A stretch of 64,000 nt of DNA from Massilia sp. IC2-477. GTDB lineage: Bacteria; Pseudomonadota; Gammaproteobacteria; Burkholderiales; Burkholderiaceae_D. Position 1 is the stretch's first letter; the number at the start of each line of letters is the position of its first letter. Made by a program: the position numbers and the translations under genes. This document shows positions 42,874 to 51,806 of the stretch, piece by piece. The notes beneath the pieces are model-generated. The model was not told where the DNA came from. It ran no database searches and was given only the letters and a program-made list of their open reading frames with translations. The DNA lies in NCBI RefSeq assembly GCF_020707265.1, contig NZ_JAJFEQ010000003.1, forward strand, positions 248,001 through 312,000. The letters are read 5' to 3'.

Positions 42874-43536
42874 ATGGCTGACTGCTGCAGCGGCGGCTGC
42901 TCTGCGAGCAAACCGCCGGTCGATCCCCGCTACCGGCGCATCCTCTGGATCGCGCTCTGGGTCAATGCGCTGATGTTCGGCGTCGAACTCGTCGCCGGCT
43001 GGGCCGCGGGTTCGGTCGCGCTGCTGGCCGATGCCGTCGACTTCCTGGGCGACGCCGCCAACTACGGCATCTCGCTGTTCGTCCTTGGCCTGGCGCCGAT
43101 CTGGCGCTCGCGCACCGCGCTGGTGAAGGGCGCGACCATGGGCGGCTACGGCGTCTTCGTGCTCGGCACCGCCATCTGGCACCTTCGACTCGGCACCGTG
43201 CCGAAGGCGGAAACCATGGGCGCGGTCGGGTGCCTGGCGCTCATCGCCAACTGCTCGGTGGGTGTGCTGTTATGGGCCTACCGCCATGGCGATGCCAACA
43301 TGCGTTCGGTGTGGCTGTGCACCCGCAACGATGCGATCTCGAACCTGGCCGTGATGCTGGCGGCGCTGGGCGTGTTCGGGCTAGGGTCCGGTCTGCCCGA
43401 CCTGCTGGTGGCCAGCATCATGGGCCTGCTCGGCCTGTCGGCAGCGTACTCCGTGATCACGCACGCGCGTCGCGAGATGCGCGAGGATGCGGCGGCGGCG
43501 CCACAGACCGCGGCGGTCGAACTCAAACGCCGCTAG
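42874..43536 (+). CDS. CDF-like cation transporter
   Basis: This membrane protein is about 220 residues. The N-terminal cysteine cluster (CCSGGCSA) could bind metal. Membrane helices follow, with the cation-diffusion-facilitator signature VALLADAVDFLGDAANYGISL carrying the HD-equivalent acidic residues (D, D). The later DANMRSVWLCTRNDAISNLAVML segment matches the second metal-binding helix pair. The usual cytoplasmic C-terminal domain is missing or very short. It presumably exports divalent metals such as Zn or Cd. Starts at 42856 (TTG), 42859 and 42874 are possible; I use 42874 because the Cys cluster follows directly. Confidence 0.8.
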   Translation: MADCCSGGCSASKPPVDPRYRRILWIALWVNALMFGVELVAGWAAGSVALLADAVDFLGDAANYGISLFVLGLAPIWRSRTALVKGATMGGYGVFVLGTAIWHLRLGTVPKAETMGAVGCLALIANCSVGVLLWAYRHGDANMRSVWLCTRNDAISNLAVMLAALGVFGLGSGLPDLLVASIMGLLGLSAAYSVITHARREMREDAAAAPQTAAVELKRR

Positions 43537-43559
43537 CGCCTTGCCCGATATGCAGGCGT

Positions 43560-43587
43560 AAAAAAAGGGGCTTGCGCCCCTTTTTTT
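43560..43587. terminator. Bidirectional terminator between CDF-like gene and decarboxylase
   Basis: A7-GGGGC pairs with GCCCC-T7 across a TTGC loop (43560-43571 with 43576-43587). This is an ideal rho-independent hairpin for both convergent genes. Confidence 0.93.
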
Positions 43588-43589
43588 GC

Positions 43590-45848
43590 TTACGCGTCCT
43601 GCTTCACGCAATCCACGAAGTAGCCCCGCTTGCCATCCACCTCGCGCTTGACCAGGCCGTGCACGTCGGTCTCGAAGCCCGGGAAGCGCTCGTTGAAGTC
43701 GCGCGCGAAGCGCAGGTAATCCACGATGGTCTTGTTGAAGCGCTCGCCCGGGATCAGCAGCGGAATGCCCGGCGGGTAAGGCGTCAGCAGGATCGCGGTG
43801 ATGCGGCCTTCGAGTTCGTCGATCGCGACGCGTTCGATCTGGCGGTGCGCCATCTTGGCAAACGCATCCGACGGCTTCATCGCAGGCACCATGTCCGACA
43901 GGTACATCTCGGTGGTCAGGCGCGCCACGTCGTACTGCTTGTAGAAGTTGTGGATGTCGGTGCACAGGTCGCGCAGGCCGCGGTTTTCATAGCGCGGGTT
44001 GGCCGCGGCGAAGTCCGGCATCACCTGCCACACCTGCTTGTTGCGGTCGTAGTCGTCCTTGAATTGCTGCAGCGCGGTCACCAGGGTGTTCCAGCGGCCC
44101 TTGGTGATACCGATGGTGAACATGATGAAGAACGAGTACAGGCCGCACTTCTCGATGATCACGCCGTGTTCGGCCAGGTACTTGGTCACGATCGAGGCCG
44201 GGATGCCGGTCTCGCCGAACTTGCCGTCCAGGGACAGGCCCGGGGTCACGATGGTCGACTTGATCGGGTCGAGCATGTTGAAGCCCGGCGCCAGCTTGCC
44301 GAAGCCGTGCCAGTCGTCTTCGGCGCGGATCATCCAGTCCTTCTGTTCGCCGATGCCTTCCTCGCCTTCGACGTCCGGGCCCCAGACCTTGAACCACCAG
44401 TCTTCGCCGAACTCGGCGTCGACCTTCTTCATGGCGCGGCGGAAGTCGAGCGCTTCCAGGATCGATTCCTCGACCAGGGCGGTGCCGCCCGGCGCTTCCA
44501 TCATGGCGGCGGCGACGTCGCAGGAGGCGATGATCGAGTACTGGGGCGAAGTCGAGGTGTGCATCAGGTAGGCCTCGTTGAAGGCGTCCTGGTCCAGCTT
44601 GACGGTTTCCGATTCGCGCACCAGCACCTGCGAGGCCTGCGACAAACCTGCGAGAAGCTTGTGCGTCGACTGGGTCGAGAAGATCATCGACTGTTTGGCG
44701 CGCGGACGGCCTTCGCCGATCGCGTGCATGTTCTTGTAGAAGTCGTGGAAGGCCGCATGCGGCAGCCAGGCTTCGTCGAAGTGCAGGGTGTCGATCTTCC
44801 CGTCCAACATTTCGCGCAGGGTCTCGACGTTGTACACCACGCCGTCGTAGGTCGACTGGGTGATGGTGAGGATGCGCGGCTTCTTGTTGGCGGCTTCGCG
44901 CGCGAACGGGTTGGCCTCGATCTTGCGGGCGATCGACTCCGGGGTGAACTCTTCCAGCGGGATCGGTCCGATGATGCCGAGGTGGTTACGGGTCGGCATC
45001 AGGAACACGGGGATGGCGCCGCACATGATGATCGAGTGCAGGATCGACTTGTGGCAGTTGCGGTCCACCACCACGATGTCGCCCGGCGCCACTGTGCTGT
45101 GCCAGACCATCTTGTTCGAGGTCGAGGTGCCGTTGGTGACGAAGTAGCAGTGGTCGGCGTTGTAGATGCGGGCGGCATTGCGCTCGGACTTGGCCACCGG
45201 GCCGGTATGGTCCAATAACTGGCCGAGTTCCTCGACCGCGTTGCAGACGTCGGCGCGCAGCATGTTCTCGCCGAAGAACTGGTGGAACATCTGGCCGACC
45301 GGCGACTTCAGGAAGGCGACACCGCCCGAGTGGCCCGGGCAGTGCCACGAATAGGAACCGTCGTAGGCGTAGTTGACCAGCGCGCGGAAGAAGGGCGGCG
45401 CCAGCGAATCGAGATAGGCCTTGGCTTCGCGGATGATGTGGCGCGCCACGAATTCCGGGGTGTCCTCGAACATGTGGATGAAGCCGTGCAGCTCCTTCAG
45501 GATGTCGTTCGGGATGTGGCGGCTGGTACGGGTCTCGCCGTAGATATAGATCGGGATGTTCGCGTTCTTGTGGCGGATTTCCTTGACGAAGGCGCGCAGG
45601 CGGGTCAAGGCGAAATCGATTTCCTCGGCCGAGCCGCCGCCGAATTCCTCGTCGTCGATCGACAGCACGAAGGCGGAGGCGCGCGACTGCTGCTGGGCGA
45701 ACTGGGACAGGTCACCGTAGCTGGTCAGGCCGACCACTTCCATGCCTTCCTGCTCCATCGCGGCCGCGAGTGCGCGAATGCCGAGACCGGAGGTGTTCTC
45801 GGAACGGAAGTCCTCGTCAATGATGATGATGGGGAAACGAAATTTCAT
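43590..45848 (-). CDS. Arginine/lysine/ornithine decarboxylase (AdiA-like)
   Basis: This 752-residue PLP enzyme has the size of E. coli biodegradative arginine decarboxylase (755). The N-terminal wing domain begins MKFRFPIIIIDEDF. The PLP-dependent core has the Schiff-base Lys397 in QSTHKLLAGLSQAS. Also present are CPGHSGGVAFLKSPVG, VVVDRNCHKSI and the substrate-domain PYPPGIPLLIPGE. It produces agmatine or another polyamine precursor; arginine is most likely by resemblance. ATG 45848 has GGAG 7 bp upstream. It lies next to dcd, as in other Burkholderiales that I recall. No antiporter gene is nearby, so a role in acid resistance is not supported here. Confidence 0.9.
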   Translation of the reverse strand: MKFRFPIIIIDEDFRSENTSGLGIRALAAAMEQEGMEVVGLTSYGDLSQFAQQQSRASAFVLSIDDEEFGGGSAEEIDFALTRLRAFVKEIRHKNANIPIYIYGETRTSRHIPNDILKELHGFIHMFEDTPEFVARHIIREAKAYLDSLAPPFFRALVNYAYDGSYSWHCPGHSGGVAFLKSPVGQMFHQFFGENMLRADVCNAVEELGQLLDHTGPVAKSERNAARIYNADHCYFVTNGTSTSNKMVWHSTVAPGDIVVVDRNCHKSILHSIIMCGAIPVFLMPTRNHLGIIGPIPLEEFTPESIARKIEANPFAREAANKKPRILTITQSTYDGVVYNVETLREMLDGKIDTLHFDEAWLPHAAFHDFYKNMHAIGEGRPRAKQSMIFSTQSTHKLLAGLSQASQVLVRESETVKLDQDAFNEAYLMHTSTSPQYSIIASCDVAAAMMEAPGGTALVEESILEALDFRRAMKKVDAEFGEDWWFKVWGPDVEGEEGIGEQKDWMIRAEDDWHGFGKLAPGFNMLDPIKSTIVTPGLSLDGKFGETGIPASIVTKYLAEHGVIIEKCGLYSFFIMFTIGITKGRWNTLVTALQQFKDDYDRNKQVWQVMPDFAAANPRYENRGLRDLCTDIHNFYKQYDVARLTTEMYLSDMVPAMKPSDAFAKMAHRQIERVAIDELEGRITAILLTPYPPGIPLLIPGERFNKTIVDYLRFARDFNERFPGFETDVHGLVKREVDGKRGYFVDCVKQDA

Positions 45849-45998
45849 GGACAGCTCCAAAGCGAAGCGCCGTGGAAGCGCCAAACCCGGATGGGCTTGT
45901 GCGCCGGCCACGGCACCGGAAAAAAGAGGAAACGGATTTTCGCAGAAATTAAGCGCGCCGGTGCAATTTTTTTGCGACTCTAGCCACGAAGCCTAACC

Positions 45999-46022
45999 AG
46001 TGCGCGCAATCCTTGGCGCACT
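45999..46022 (-). terminator. Hairpin directly after the DUF4337 gene
   Basis: AGTGCGC (45999-46005) and GCGCACT (46016-46022) form a 7-bp perfect stem with a 10-nt loop, right after the stop codon. No T tract follows at once, so this is a weak terminator call. Confidence 0.35.
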
Positions 46023-46661
46023 CTAGCTGGCAAGCCGGCGCCCGACCCGCCGGAAGGCCTCGGTCAGGCCGGCCGCGCCGACCGCCGCCATCAGCGGACC
46101 GGCCGAGAACGGCATCGGATCGGCCTGGATCGCGGCAAAGAAGGCCAGCGTGACGCCGAAGGCGGCCACCGCGCTGGTCAGGGTCAGCAGCCAGGTGCGG
46201 CGCGAGAGCAGGGTGATCGCGGCCAGCGAGATCGCGATCTGCTGGGCCACCGAGGCGGCGGCCCACTGGCGGTGGCGGTGCAGTTCTTTCTCGGACAGGG
46301 CGTTCCACTCGTTCGAGACGGCCTCGAAGCGCTCCGCTTCCTTGCGGATCGCTTCCTTCTCGGCCCCGTAGCGCCGCATTTCTTCGCGGTAGTGCCCCTG
46401 GTCGACGCCGGGCAGGCCGGCGGCCAGTTCGGCCAGGTTCTGGCGGCTGGTCTTGGCCTGGTAATGGCCCCAGGCATTGGCTGCGCTGGTCTTCTCGATG
46501 GCGGCATTGCTCTTGTACAGGGCCGCGTTGTTGTGCGACGCGCTGCCGATGAAGCCGAACATGGTGCCCATGGTGGCCAGGATGGCGATCAGGACGGCTA
46601 CCTTGCCGGCAAAGTTGTCTCCGCCCCGCGAGCCCGGGGTGCGAATGGCGTGGTCCGTCAT
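46023..46661 (-). CDS. DUF4337 family membrane protein
   Basis: This 212-residue inner-membrane protein has one N-terminal helix (about 18-40, KVAVLIAILATMGTMFGFIG). A central hydrophilic coiled segment (about 40-135, rich in charged helix, KSNAAIEKTSAANAWGHYQAK) is followed by two or three C-terminal helices. This matches DUF4337, whose function is unknown. The ATG has AAGGAA upstream and lies 2 bp after the folA stop, so it is the third gene of the thyA-folA group. Confidence 0.82.
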   Translation of the reverse strand: MTDHAIRTPGSRGGDNFAGKVAVLIAILATMGTMFGFIGSASHNNAALYKSNAAIEKTSAANAWGHYQAKTSRQNLAELAAGLPGVDQGHYREEMRRYGAEKEAIRKEAERFEAVSNEWNALSEKELHRHRQWAAASVAQQIAISLAAITLLSRRTWLLTLTSAVAAFGVTLAFFAAIQADPMPFSAGPLMAAVGAAGLTEAFRRVGRRLAS

Positions 46662-46663
46662 GG

Positions 46664-47167
46664 TCAGCGTTCCTTGCGGGTATAGGTGACGAAGGCGTAG
46701 CCGTAGCCGCTCGCCTCGGAATGATGTGTTTCGCGCGCGGTCTCCTGCCACAGGGCCGGGTCGATCGGCGGGAAGAAGGTGTCGCAGCGGAACACGTGGT
46801 CGATCTCGGTGACGATCATGCAGTCAGCCAGGTTCATGGATTCGCTGAAGATCTGGGCGCCGCCGATGATGCTGGCCGCTTCGCCATCCAGCTGCGCGAT
46901 CGCGTCCTGCAGCGAAGCGGCGACCTCGACGCCCTCGGCGCGCCAGTCGGGATTGCGGGTGACGACGATGTTGCGGCGCTTGGGCAGCGGGCGGCCGATG
47001 GAGTCGAAGGTCTTGCGGCCCATGATGATCGGCTTGCCCAGCGTGACGCGCTTGAAATGGGCCAGGTCTTCCGGCAGGTGCCAGGGCAGCTGGTTGTCGA
47101 CGCCGATGCCGCGCTGGGCGTCGATCGCCACCACCAGGGTCAGGCGTGGATCGGCCTCAGGCTTCAC
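46664..47167 (-). CDS. folA: Dihydrofolate reductase
   Basis: This enzyme of about 167 residues reduces dihydrofolate to tetrahydrofolate, regenerating the cofactor that ThyA consumes. The N-terminal LVVAIDAQRGIGVDNQLPWHLPEDL holds the catalytic Asp34. KPIIMGRKTFDSIGRPLPKR and SIIGGAQIFSE are the NADPH-binding motifs. I start at GTG 47167 because GGGAGG lies 4 bp upstream; a second in-frame GTG at 47185 precedes that site. The gene lies 133 bp downstream of thyA and 2 bp upstream of the DUF4337 gene. Confidence 0.94.
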   Translation of the reverse strand: MKPEADPRLTLVVAIDAQRGIGVDNQLPWHLPEDLAHFKRVTLGKPIIMGRKTFDSIGRPLPKRRNIVVTRNPDWRAEGVEVAASLQDAIAQLDGEAASIIGGAQIFSESMNLADCMIVTEIDHVFRCDTFFPPIDPALWQETARETHHSEASGYGYAFVTYTRKER

Positions 47168-47300
47168 GCTGCCTCCCGCAAGCACCGGGATACGGAGCCG
47201 TGTCGACCATGTCTGTCACCATTTCCAAGTAATTTCCAGTCTAAAATGTTGTCGCTTTGGAAGCACGCTGTCAAGCACTATGCACGGCCCGTTGCGGCTT

Positions 47301-48095
47301 TCAGACAGCCACCGGCGCCTTGATCGCCGGGTCTGGATCGTAGCCCGTCACCTCGAAATCCTCGAAGCGGTAATCGAACAGCGATTCGGGCTTGCGGCGA
47401 ATGAGCAGGCGCGGCAGTTCCTTGGGCGTGCGCGACAGCTGCAGCTCGACCTGCTCCATGTGGTTGCTGTACAGGTGGCAGTCGCCGCCCGTCCAGATGA
47501 ACTCGCCGACCTCCAGGCCGGCCTGCTGGGCCATCATGTGGGTCAGGATCGCGTAGGACGCGATGTTGAAGGGCACGCCCAGGAAGATATCGGCGCTGCG
47601 CTGGTACAGCTGGCAGGACAGCTTGCCGTCGGCGACGTAGAACTGGAAGAAGGCGTGGCAGGGCGGCAGCTTCATGTTCGGGATGTCGCCCACGTTCCAT
47701 GCGGAGACGATCATCCGGCGCGAGTCCGGAGTCTGGCGGATCTGCTCCAGCACCTGTGAGATCTGGTCGATGTGGCCGCCATCCGGCGTCGGCCAGCTGC
47801 GCCACTGGTAGCCGTAGATCGGGCCCAGGTTGCCGTTCTCGTCGGCCCACTCGTCCCAGATGCTGACCCCGTTTTCCTTCAGGTAGGCGATGTTGGTCGA
47901 GCCCTGCAGGAACCAGATCAGTTCATGGATGATCGACTTCAGGTGGACCTTCTTGGTCGTCAGCAGGGGGAAGCCCTGCTGCAGGTCGAAACGCATCTGG
48001 TAACCGAAGACCGACAGCGTGCCGGTGCCGGTGCGGTCGGTCTTGACCGCGCCATGTTCTTTCACATGGCGCATGAATTCGAGATATTGGCGCAT
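47301..48095 (-). CDS. thyA: Thymidylate synthase
   Basis: This 264-residue enzyme, identical in length to E. coli ThyA, methylates dUMP to dTMP using methylene-tetrahydrofolate. The catalytic Cys146 is in [31 protein letters not shown] is the N-terminal phosphate-binding region, and the C-terminus ends IKAPVAV. It heads the leftward group thyA-folA-DUF4337. The upstream 82 bp contains TTGACA and TACAAT, but 20 bp apart, too wide for a normal promoter, so transcription may also come from the upstream SRPBCC gene. Confidence 0.97.
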   Translation of the reverse strand: MRQYLEFMRHVKEHGAVKTDRTGTGTLSVFGYQMRFDLQQGFPLLTTKKVHLKSIIHELIWFLQGSTNIAYLKENGVSIWDEWADENGNLGPIYGYQWRSWPTPDGGHIDQISQVLEQIRQTPDSRRMIVSAWNVGDIPNMKLPPCHAFFQFYVADGKLSCQLYQRSADIFLGVPFNIASYAILTHMMAQQAGLEVGEFIWTGGDCHLYSNHMEQVELQLSRTPKELPRLLIRRKPESLFDYRFEDFEVTGYDPDPAIKAPVAV

Positions 48096-48177
48096 TCGAA
48101 ACGATCGATGGGTGACAGCCCGATATTGTAACCGACTGCGCCTGCAGGAATGTCAATACGGCCCGCTCTTTGTCCTC

Positions 48178-48621
48178 TTATTTGATCTCGGGTTCCACCA
48201 GCTTGCCGAGCAGTTCGAGCGACTCCTGCCAGCCGAGGTAGCAGGACTCGAGCGGGATCATCTCGGGAATCCCTTCCTGCACAATGCGCACCTCGACGCC
48301 GCAGCTTAGCTCGCGCAGGTCGACGGTGGTCTGCATCCGGCCCGGCAGCTGCGGATCTTCGAAGGCGGCGGTGTAGCGCACCCGCTTGCCCGGTGCGAGC
48401 TCGAGGTATTCGCCGCCGAAGGAATGGCTGGCGCCGGTCGTCAGGTTGGTGAAGGACATGCGGTAGCCGCCGCCGACCCGACTGTCCATCTCGTGGACGG
48501 TCGCGGTGAAGCCATGCGGCGGCAGCCACTTGGCAAAGGCGGCGGGCGTGGTAAAGGCGCGGTACACGCGCTCGGCGGACGACTTGAAAATGCGATGCAG
48601 CTGGACGGTATTGGCGGACAT
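48178..48621 (-). CDS. SRPBCC-family (AHSA1-type) protein
   Basis: This 147-residue protein has a single START/AHSA1-like helix-grip domain. It shows HRIFKSSAERVYRAFTTPAAFAKWLPPHGF at the start, then FGGEYLELAPGKRVRYTAAFEDP and the final helix (LGWQESLELLGKLVEPEIK). Such proteins bind hydrophobic ligands or act as small-molecule responsive modules; no enzyme activity can be assigned. The ATG has AGGGAAG upstream. It lies between a GST gene and thyA on the same strand. Confidence 0.87.
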   Translation of the reverse strand: MSANTVQLHRIFKSSAERVYRAFTTPAAFAKWLPPHGFTATVHEMDSRVGGGYRMSFTNLTTGASHSFGGEYLELAPGKRVRYTAAFEDPQLPGRMQTTVDLRELSCGVEVRIVQEGIPEMIPLESCYLGWQESLELLGKLVEPEIK

Positions 48622-48710
48622 GATGCTTCCCTTGTCGGATGGTCAGAGGACATCCCTCTGCCGGCACGACGAACGGGCCGGCAGGGATTCGACATCGGCG
48701 CCGCGATGTT

Positions 48711-49370
48711 TCAGTCGCCCGGCGGCGCACCGAGCGGGAAGTAATGGCGGAAGCGGCGCGCCTCGTCCACCGCCCGGGCAAACGAAGGCCGCGCCAGCAG
48801 GCGCGCGCGATAGGCCGTGACGATGGGGTAGTCGGCGCCGATCGGGTGGGTCCAGTCGGCATAGAACAGCGAGGGCGCGGCGGCGCAGTCGGCCAGCGAA
48901 AAGGACTCGCCCGCGGCCCAGGTCCGGTCTGCCAGCTCGCCTTCCAGCCAGGCGTAGGCGCGCTCGAGGCGCTCGCGCGCAAGGAGCACGGCGTCTTCGC
49001 GCTTGGCCGGGTCGCCCGTGAGCGCGCCGGCGACGGCCTGCTGCACCGCGTCCATCACGTGCAGGTCGAAGAAACGGTCGAGGAAGCGCACGCCCAGCGC
49101 GGCCATCGGATCTTCCGGCAGCAGGCGCACCGGGCCGGGATGGGTCAGCTGCAGGTACTCGATGATGATGCTGGTCTCGACCACGTTGCGTTCGCCGTCG
49201 ACCAGCAGCGGGAACTTGCGCAGCGGCCAGCGCCGCATCCACTCCGGCGCATGCTGGGGCGTTTCAGGATCGAGCGAACGGAATTCGTGCGCGACAGCGT
49301 TCTCGTACAGCGCGATCAGCGCCTTCTGGGTATAGGACGAGAACGGGTGGCCATAGAGAACCAGCGGCAT
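48711..49370 (-). CDS. Glutathione S-transferase family protein
   Basis: This 219-residue cytoplasmic GST has an N-terminal thioredoxin-like domain (MPLVLYGHPFSSYTQKALIALYE). The cis-proline KFPLLVDG and the glutathione-gamma-glutamyl site ETSIIIEYL follow. The helical C-terminal domain contains SLADCAAAPSLFYADW. The catalytic Ser/Tyr is in HPFSSYTQK. The class and substrate are not clear; it probably conjugates or reduces electrophiles. The ATG is preceded by AAGGAAG. It is followed leftward by the SRPBCC gene after 89 bp. Confidence 0.9.
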   Translation of the reverse strand: MPLVLYGHPFSSYTQKALIALYENAVAHEFRSLDPETPQHAPEWMRRWPLRKFPLLVDGERNVVETSIIIEYLQLTHPGPVRLLPEDPMAALGVRFLDRFFDLHVMDAVQQAVAGALTGDPAKREDAVLLARERLERAYAWLEGELADRTWAAGESFSLADCAAAPSLFYADWTHPIGADYPIVTAYRARLLARPSFARAVDEARRFRHYFPLGAPPGD

Positions 49371-49450
49371 ATCGGCTTCCTTTCAAGCAGGTGGCATGGG
49401 ACGTGCCGCATGACTCTAGCAGAGTTCTCGCGCGTCCCGGCGGCAATTCC

Positions 49451-51388
49451 TCAGGGTTCGAACTCGACCAGCACCCCGCGCAGGAAGAAGCCGAGGGCGC
49501 GCTGGTCGGGCGCGTTGGCCGGCCTTGCCGGCAGGCGGTGTTCGAGCGTGATCTCCAGCAGCGCGGCGCCGGCGGCGGCAGCGGGCAGCGCGAGCGGACC
49601 GCGGCCCAGCACCTGTTCGCCGAGGTCGATGCCGTTGACGCGCAGCCGGCTTGCGCGCACACCCTCGACATAGCGCCCGTCCAGGCCGAGGTAGCGCACC
49701 CGCCGTCCCTGGGGAATCGCGATGCGCAGGGTCGAGCGCGGGCCATCGGTCCAGACCGCGCCGCCTTCGATGCTGGACCAGCCGCGCTCGAGGATGGGCG
49801 GCATGGATGGTCCGACCACGATGCGCAGGCCAGGCGTCGCCGGCTCGCAGCGCAGCGGCGCGTTGTAGTAGCGCCAGCCGGAAGCGAGCGTCACCACCCC
49901 GTCCGCGGCCAGCTGCATTCCCGGTTCGCACAGATCGCCATCGCGCGGATTCGACCAGAAGCGCATCAACTTGGTCGGGCCATCCGGTCCGCTGTGGATC
50001 ACGACGTCGTCGTAATCCATGATGCCGTCGCTGCGCCGTTCGCGCTCCAGGAAGATCTCCGGGTCCGGGTTGTACAGCTGCGGCGCATGGTCGAGCACCC
50101 AGCTCGCAAGCCGTCCCTGGGCGATGAAGGCGGGCGTGCGGCCGCGGTAGGCCTGCCAACCGGCCAGTCCCTGCAGCACGATGGCCAGCACCAGCGCCAG
50201 GACGCGGGTCCGTGCGTCGAGCCGCACCAGCCCCGCCAGGCACACGGCCAGGATCGGCATCGAGGTCCAGTAGGCGTAGCGCGACAGGTAGAGGGCGCCG
50301 CTGTTCCAGTTGGTCGCGGCCAGCGTCGGCAGCGCCATGCCCAGCATCAGGAGGATGGCCAGCCCGAGATGCAGCAGCCACGCGCGCCGCCGGACCGGAT
50401 CGAGCCTGAGCGCGACGATCGCGGCGCAGGACAGCAGGCCGGGCAGGCCGATGACGAGGCCCTGGTTCAGGTCGAACAGGAAGGAAAACAGGCGATCCGG
50501 CGTGACCAGCGCCAGGTCGAAGTAATAGCGGCTGATAATGCTCGGCATGCCGAACAGCGCCTGGTTGTGGACGAAGGGCAGGGCCGCCAGGACCACGCCC
50601 GCGGTGACGAGCAGGATGGCGCGCCAGCGCTGCGCGCCTCGCTCGCGCGGCGGGAACAGGGCGGTCGCGGGAAAGCGGCGCAGCAGCAGTACGTATGCGG
50701 CGCTGGCGGGGATCAGGCCGGCGATCGAGGGGTTCTGGCTTGCCCCCAGCCCCGCCAGCAGCACTGCCAGTGCCGGGTCGCGCCGCAGCGCCGCCAGGGT
50801 CGCCAGCAGCACGCATACGCCGGCCATGACTTCGGGGCCGATCCAGACCGTGTAGTACAGGGGGCCGAGCAGCGCGGCCAGGCCCAGTTCCGGCAGCCGG
50901 GTGCCGGGCAGCCAGGCGCGCAGGCAGCAGGCGCCGGCGGCGAGGATGGCGAGGTTCAGCGCGACCAGCGCCATGAAGGGATTCTTGCCGAGCAGCGTCA
51001 CCACCGCATAGAAGGGCGCCGCCAGCAGCGAGTACAGCCAGAAGTGGATCGCATGCACGCTGCCGTCGCGGGCGCGCGCGTAGCCGCCGTCGATGGGCGT
51101 GTCGTGCGCGACGCGCCGGTAGGTATCCGCCAGGAGTTGCGGCGGCAATCCCCCGCGCGCCAGCGCTCCCGGCGGCATGGCCCTGATCGCATCCACGTCG
51201 CTTTGCCGCAGCTCGGGCGAGGCGTGCGCCACGAAGCCCTGCGCCATCGTCAGGTATTCCATGCCGTCGCCGATCAGGCGCGCCTTCGACAGGCACAGCA
51301 CGGCGAACACGGCGAACAGGAAGGCGGCGCCGATGGAAGCGGCTTTGCGCATGATGGCGGTCGACGTGGCAAGAGCGATTCTTGGCAT
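49451..51388 (-). CDS. Large polytopic membrane protein, glycosyltransferase-like
   Basis: This 645-residue protein has about ten membrane helices between residues 15 and 420, then a soluble C-terminal part of about 200 residues. The early loop DGMEYLTMAQGFV has the acidic residues found in GT-C glycosyltransferases such as ArnT, but I see no diagnostic motif. The C-terminal beta-rich segment (IEGGAVWTDGPRSTLRIAIP, then ASRLRVNGIDLGEQVLG) looks like a carbohydrate-binding or jelly-roll module. No glycan genes lie beside it. The start is uncertain: ATG 51388 and ATG 51352 are both in frame with weak ribosome sites. Function unknown. Confidence 0.65.
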   Translation of the reverse strand: MPRIALATSTAIMRKAASIGAAFLFAVFAVLCLSKARLIGDGMEYLTMAQGFVAHASPELRQSDVDAIRAMPPGALARGGLPPQLLADTYRRVAHDTPIDGGYARARDGSVHAIHFWLYSLLAAPFYAVVTLLGKNPFMALVALNLAILAAGACCLRAWLPGTRLPELGLAALLGPLYYTVWIGPEVMAGVCVLLATLAALRRDPALAVLLAGLGASQNPSIAGLIPASAAYVLLLRRFPATALFPPRERGAQRWRAILLVTAGVVLAALPFVHNQALFGMPSIISRYYFDLALVTPDRLFSFLFDLNQGLVIGLPGLLSCAAIVALRLDPVRRRAWLLHLGLAILLMLGMALPTLAATNWNSGALYLSRYAYWTSMPILAVCLAGLVRLDARTRVLALVLAIVLQGLAGWQAYRGRTPAFIAQGRLASWVLDHAPQLYNPDPEIFLERERRSDGIMDYDDVVIHSGPDGPTKLMRFWSNPRDGDLCEPGMQLAADGVVTLASGWRYYNAPLRCEPATPGLRIVVGPSMPPILERGWSSIEGGAVWTDGPRSTLRIAIPQGRRVRYLGLDGRYVEGVRASRLRVNGIDLGEQVLGRGPLALPAAAAGAALLEITLEHRLPARPANAPDQRALGFFLRGVLVEFEP

Positions 51389-51464
51389 GGTGCTGTTCGG
51401 CTGAAAAGCTGTGATTCTAGCAAGCCCGGCGCCGCCGATGCCCTCGCGCAGATATCATGCAGGG

Positions 51465-51806
51465 ATGGTCGAGACCCACAAGTACCCGCCTACGCCCGAT
51501 GGACGCTATTTCGTCGTCGACGGACGCCTCTGGCGCACCAGTAATCCTGCGCTCGCTCCCGCACGGCGCCAGGAACTGGTCCAGCAATTGATGGACGCGC
51601 GCCGCCAGGTGGGCCGTGCGAAGCGAGCCGGCGACGCCACGGCCGAACGCGATGCACGGGCGGCGGTCGATGCGGCCAAACAGGCCCTGGGCGAACGCGG
51701 GCCGATGTGGTGGACCGACGGCGCTCCGGACTACAACCGGCGCATGGTGAAGAACACGCCGTATGCCGCCTGGTACGCGGCGCTGCCCGACAGCCCGCGC
51801 CCCTAG
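51465..51806 (+). CDS. Small conserved protein of unknown function
   Basis: This 113-residue soluble protein begins HKYPPTPDGRYFVVDGRLWR, has a charged central helix (LVQQLMDARRQVGRAKRAG), and ends with GPMWWTDGAPDYNRRMVKN. I recall similar proteins in many proteobacteria, where both the DGRYFV and the WWTDGAPD motifs are conserved, but no function is known to me. ATG 51465 is chosen because it begins the conserved part. Its stop overlaps the convergent aldolase stop region by 4 bp. Confidence 0.75.
   Translation: MVETHKYPPTPDGRYFVVDGRLWRTSNPALAPARRQELVQQLMDARRQVGRAKRAGDATAERDARAAVDAAKQALGERGPMWWTDGAPDYNRRMVKNTPYAAWYAALPDSPRP

Noticed and set aside
43590-45848. Decarboxylase as part of an acid-resistance system
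   Set aside because: No arginine/agmatine antiporter or dedicated regulator is adjacent; a biosynthetic or general polyamine role is equally likely.
48098-48160. TTGACA and TACAAT upstream of thyA as a promoter
   Set aside because: The hexamers are 20 bp apart, too wide for a normal sigma-70 promoter, so I mention it only under thyA.
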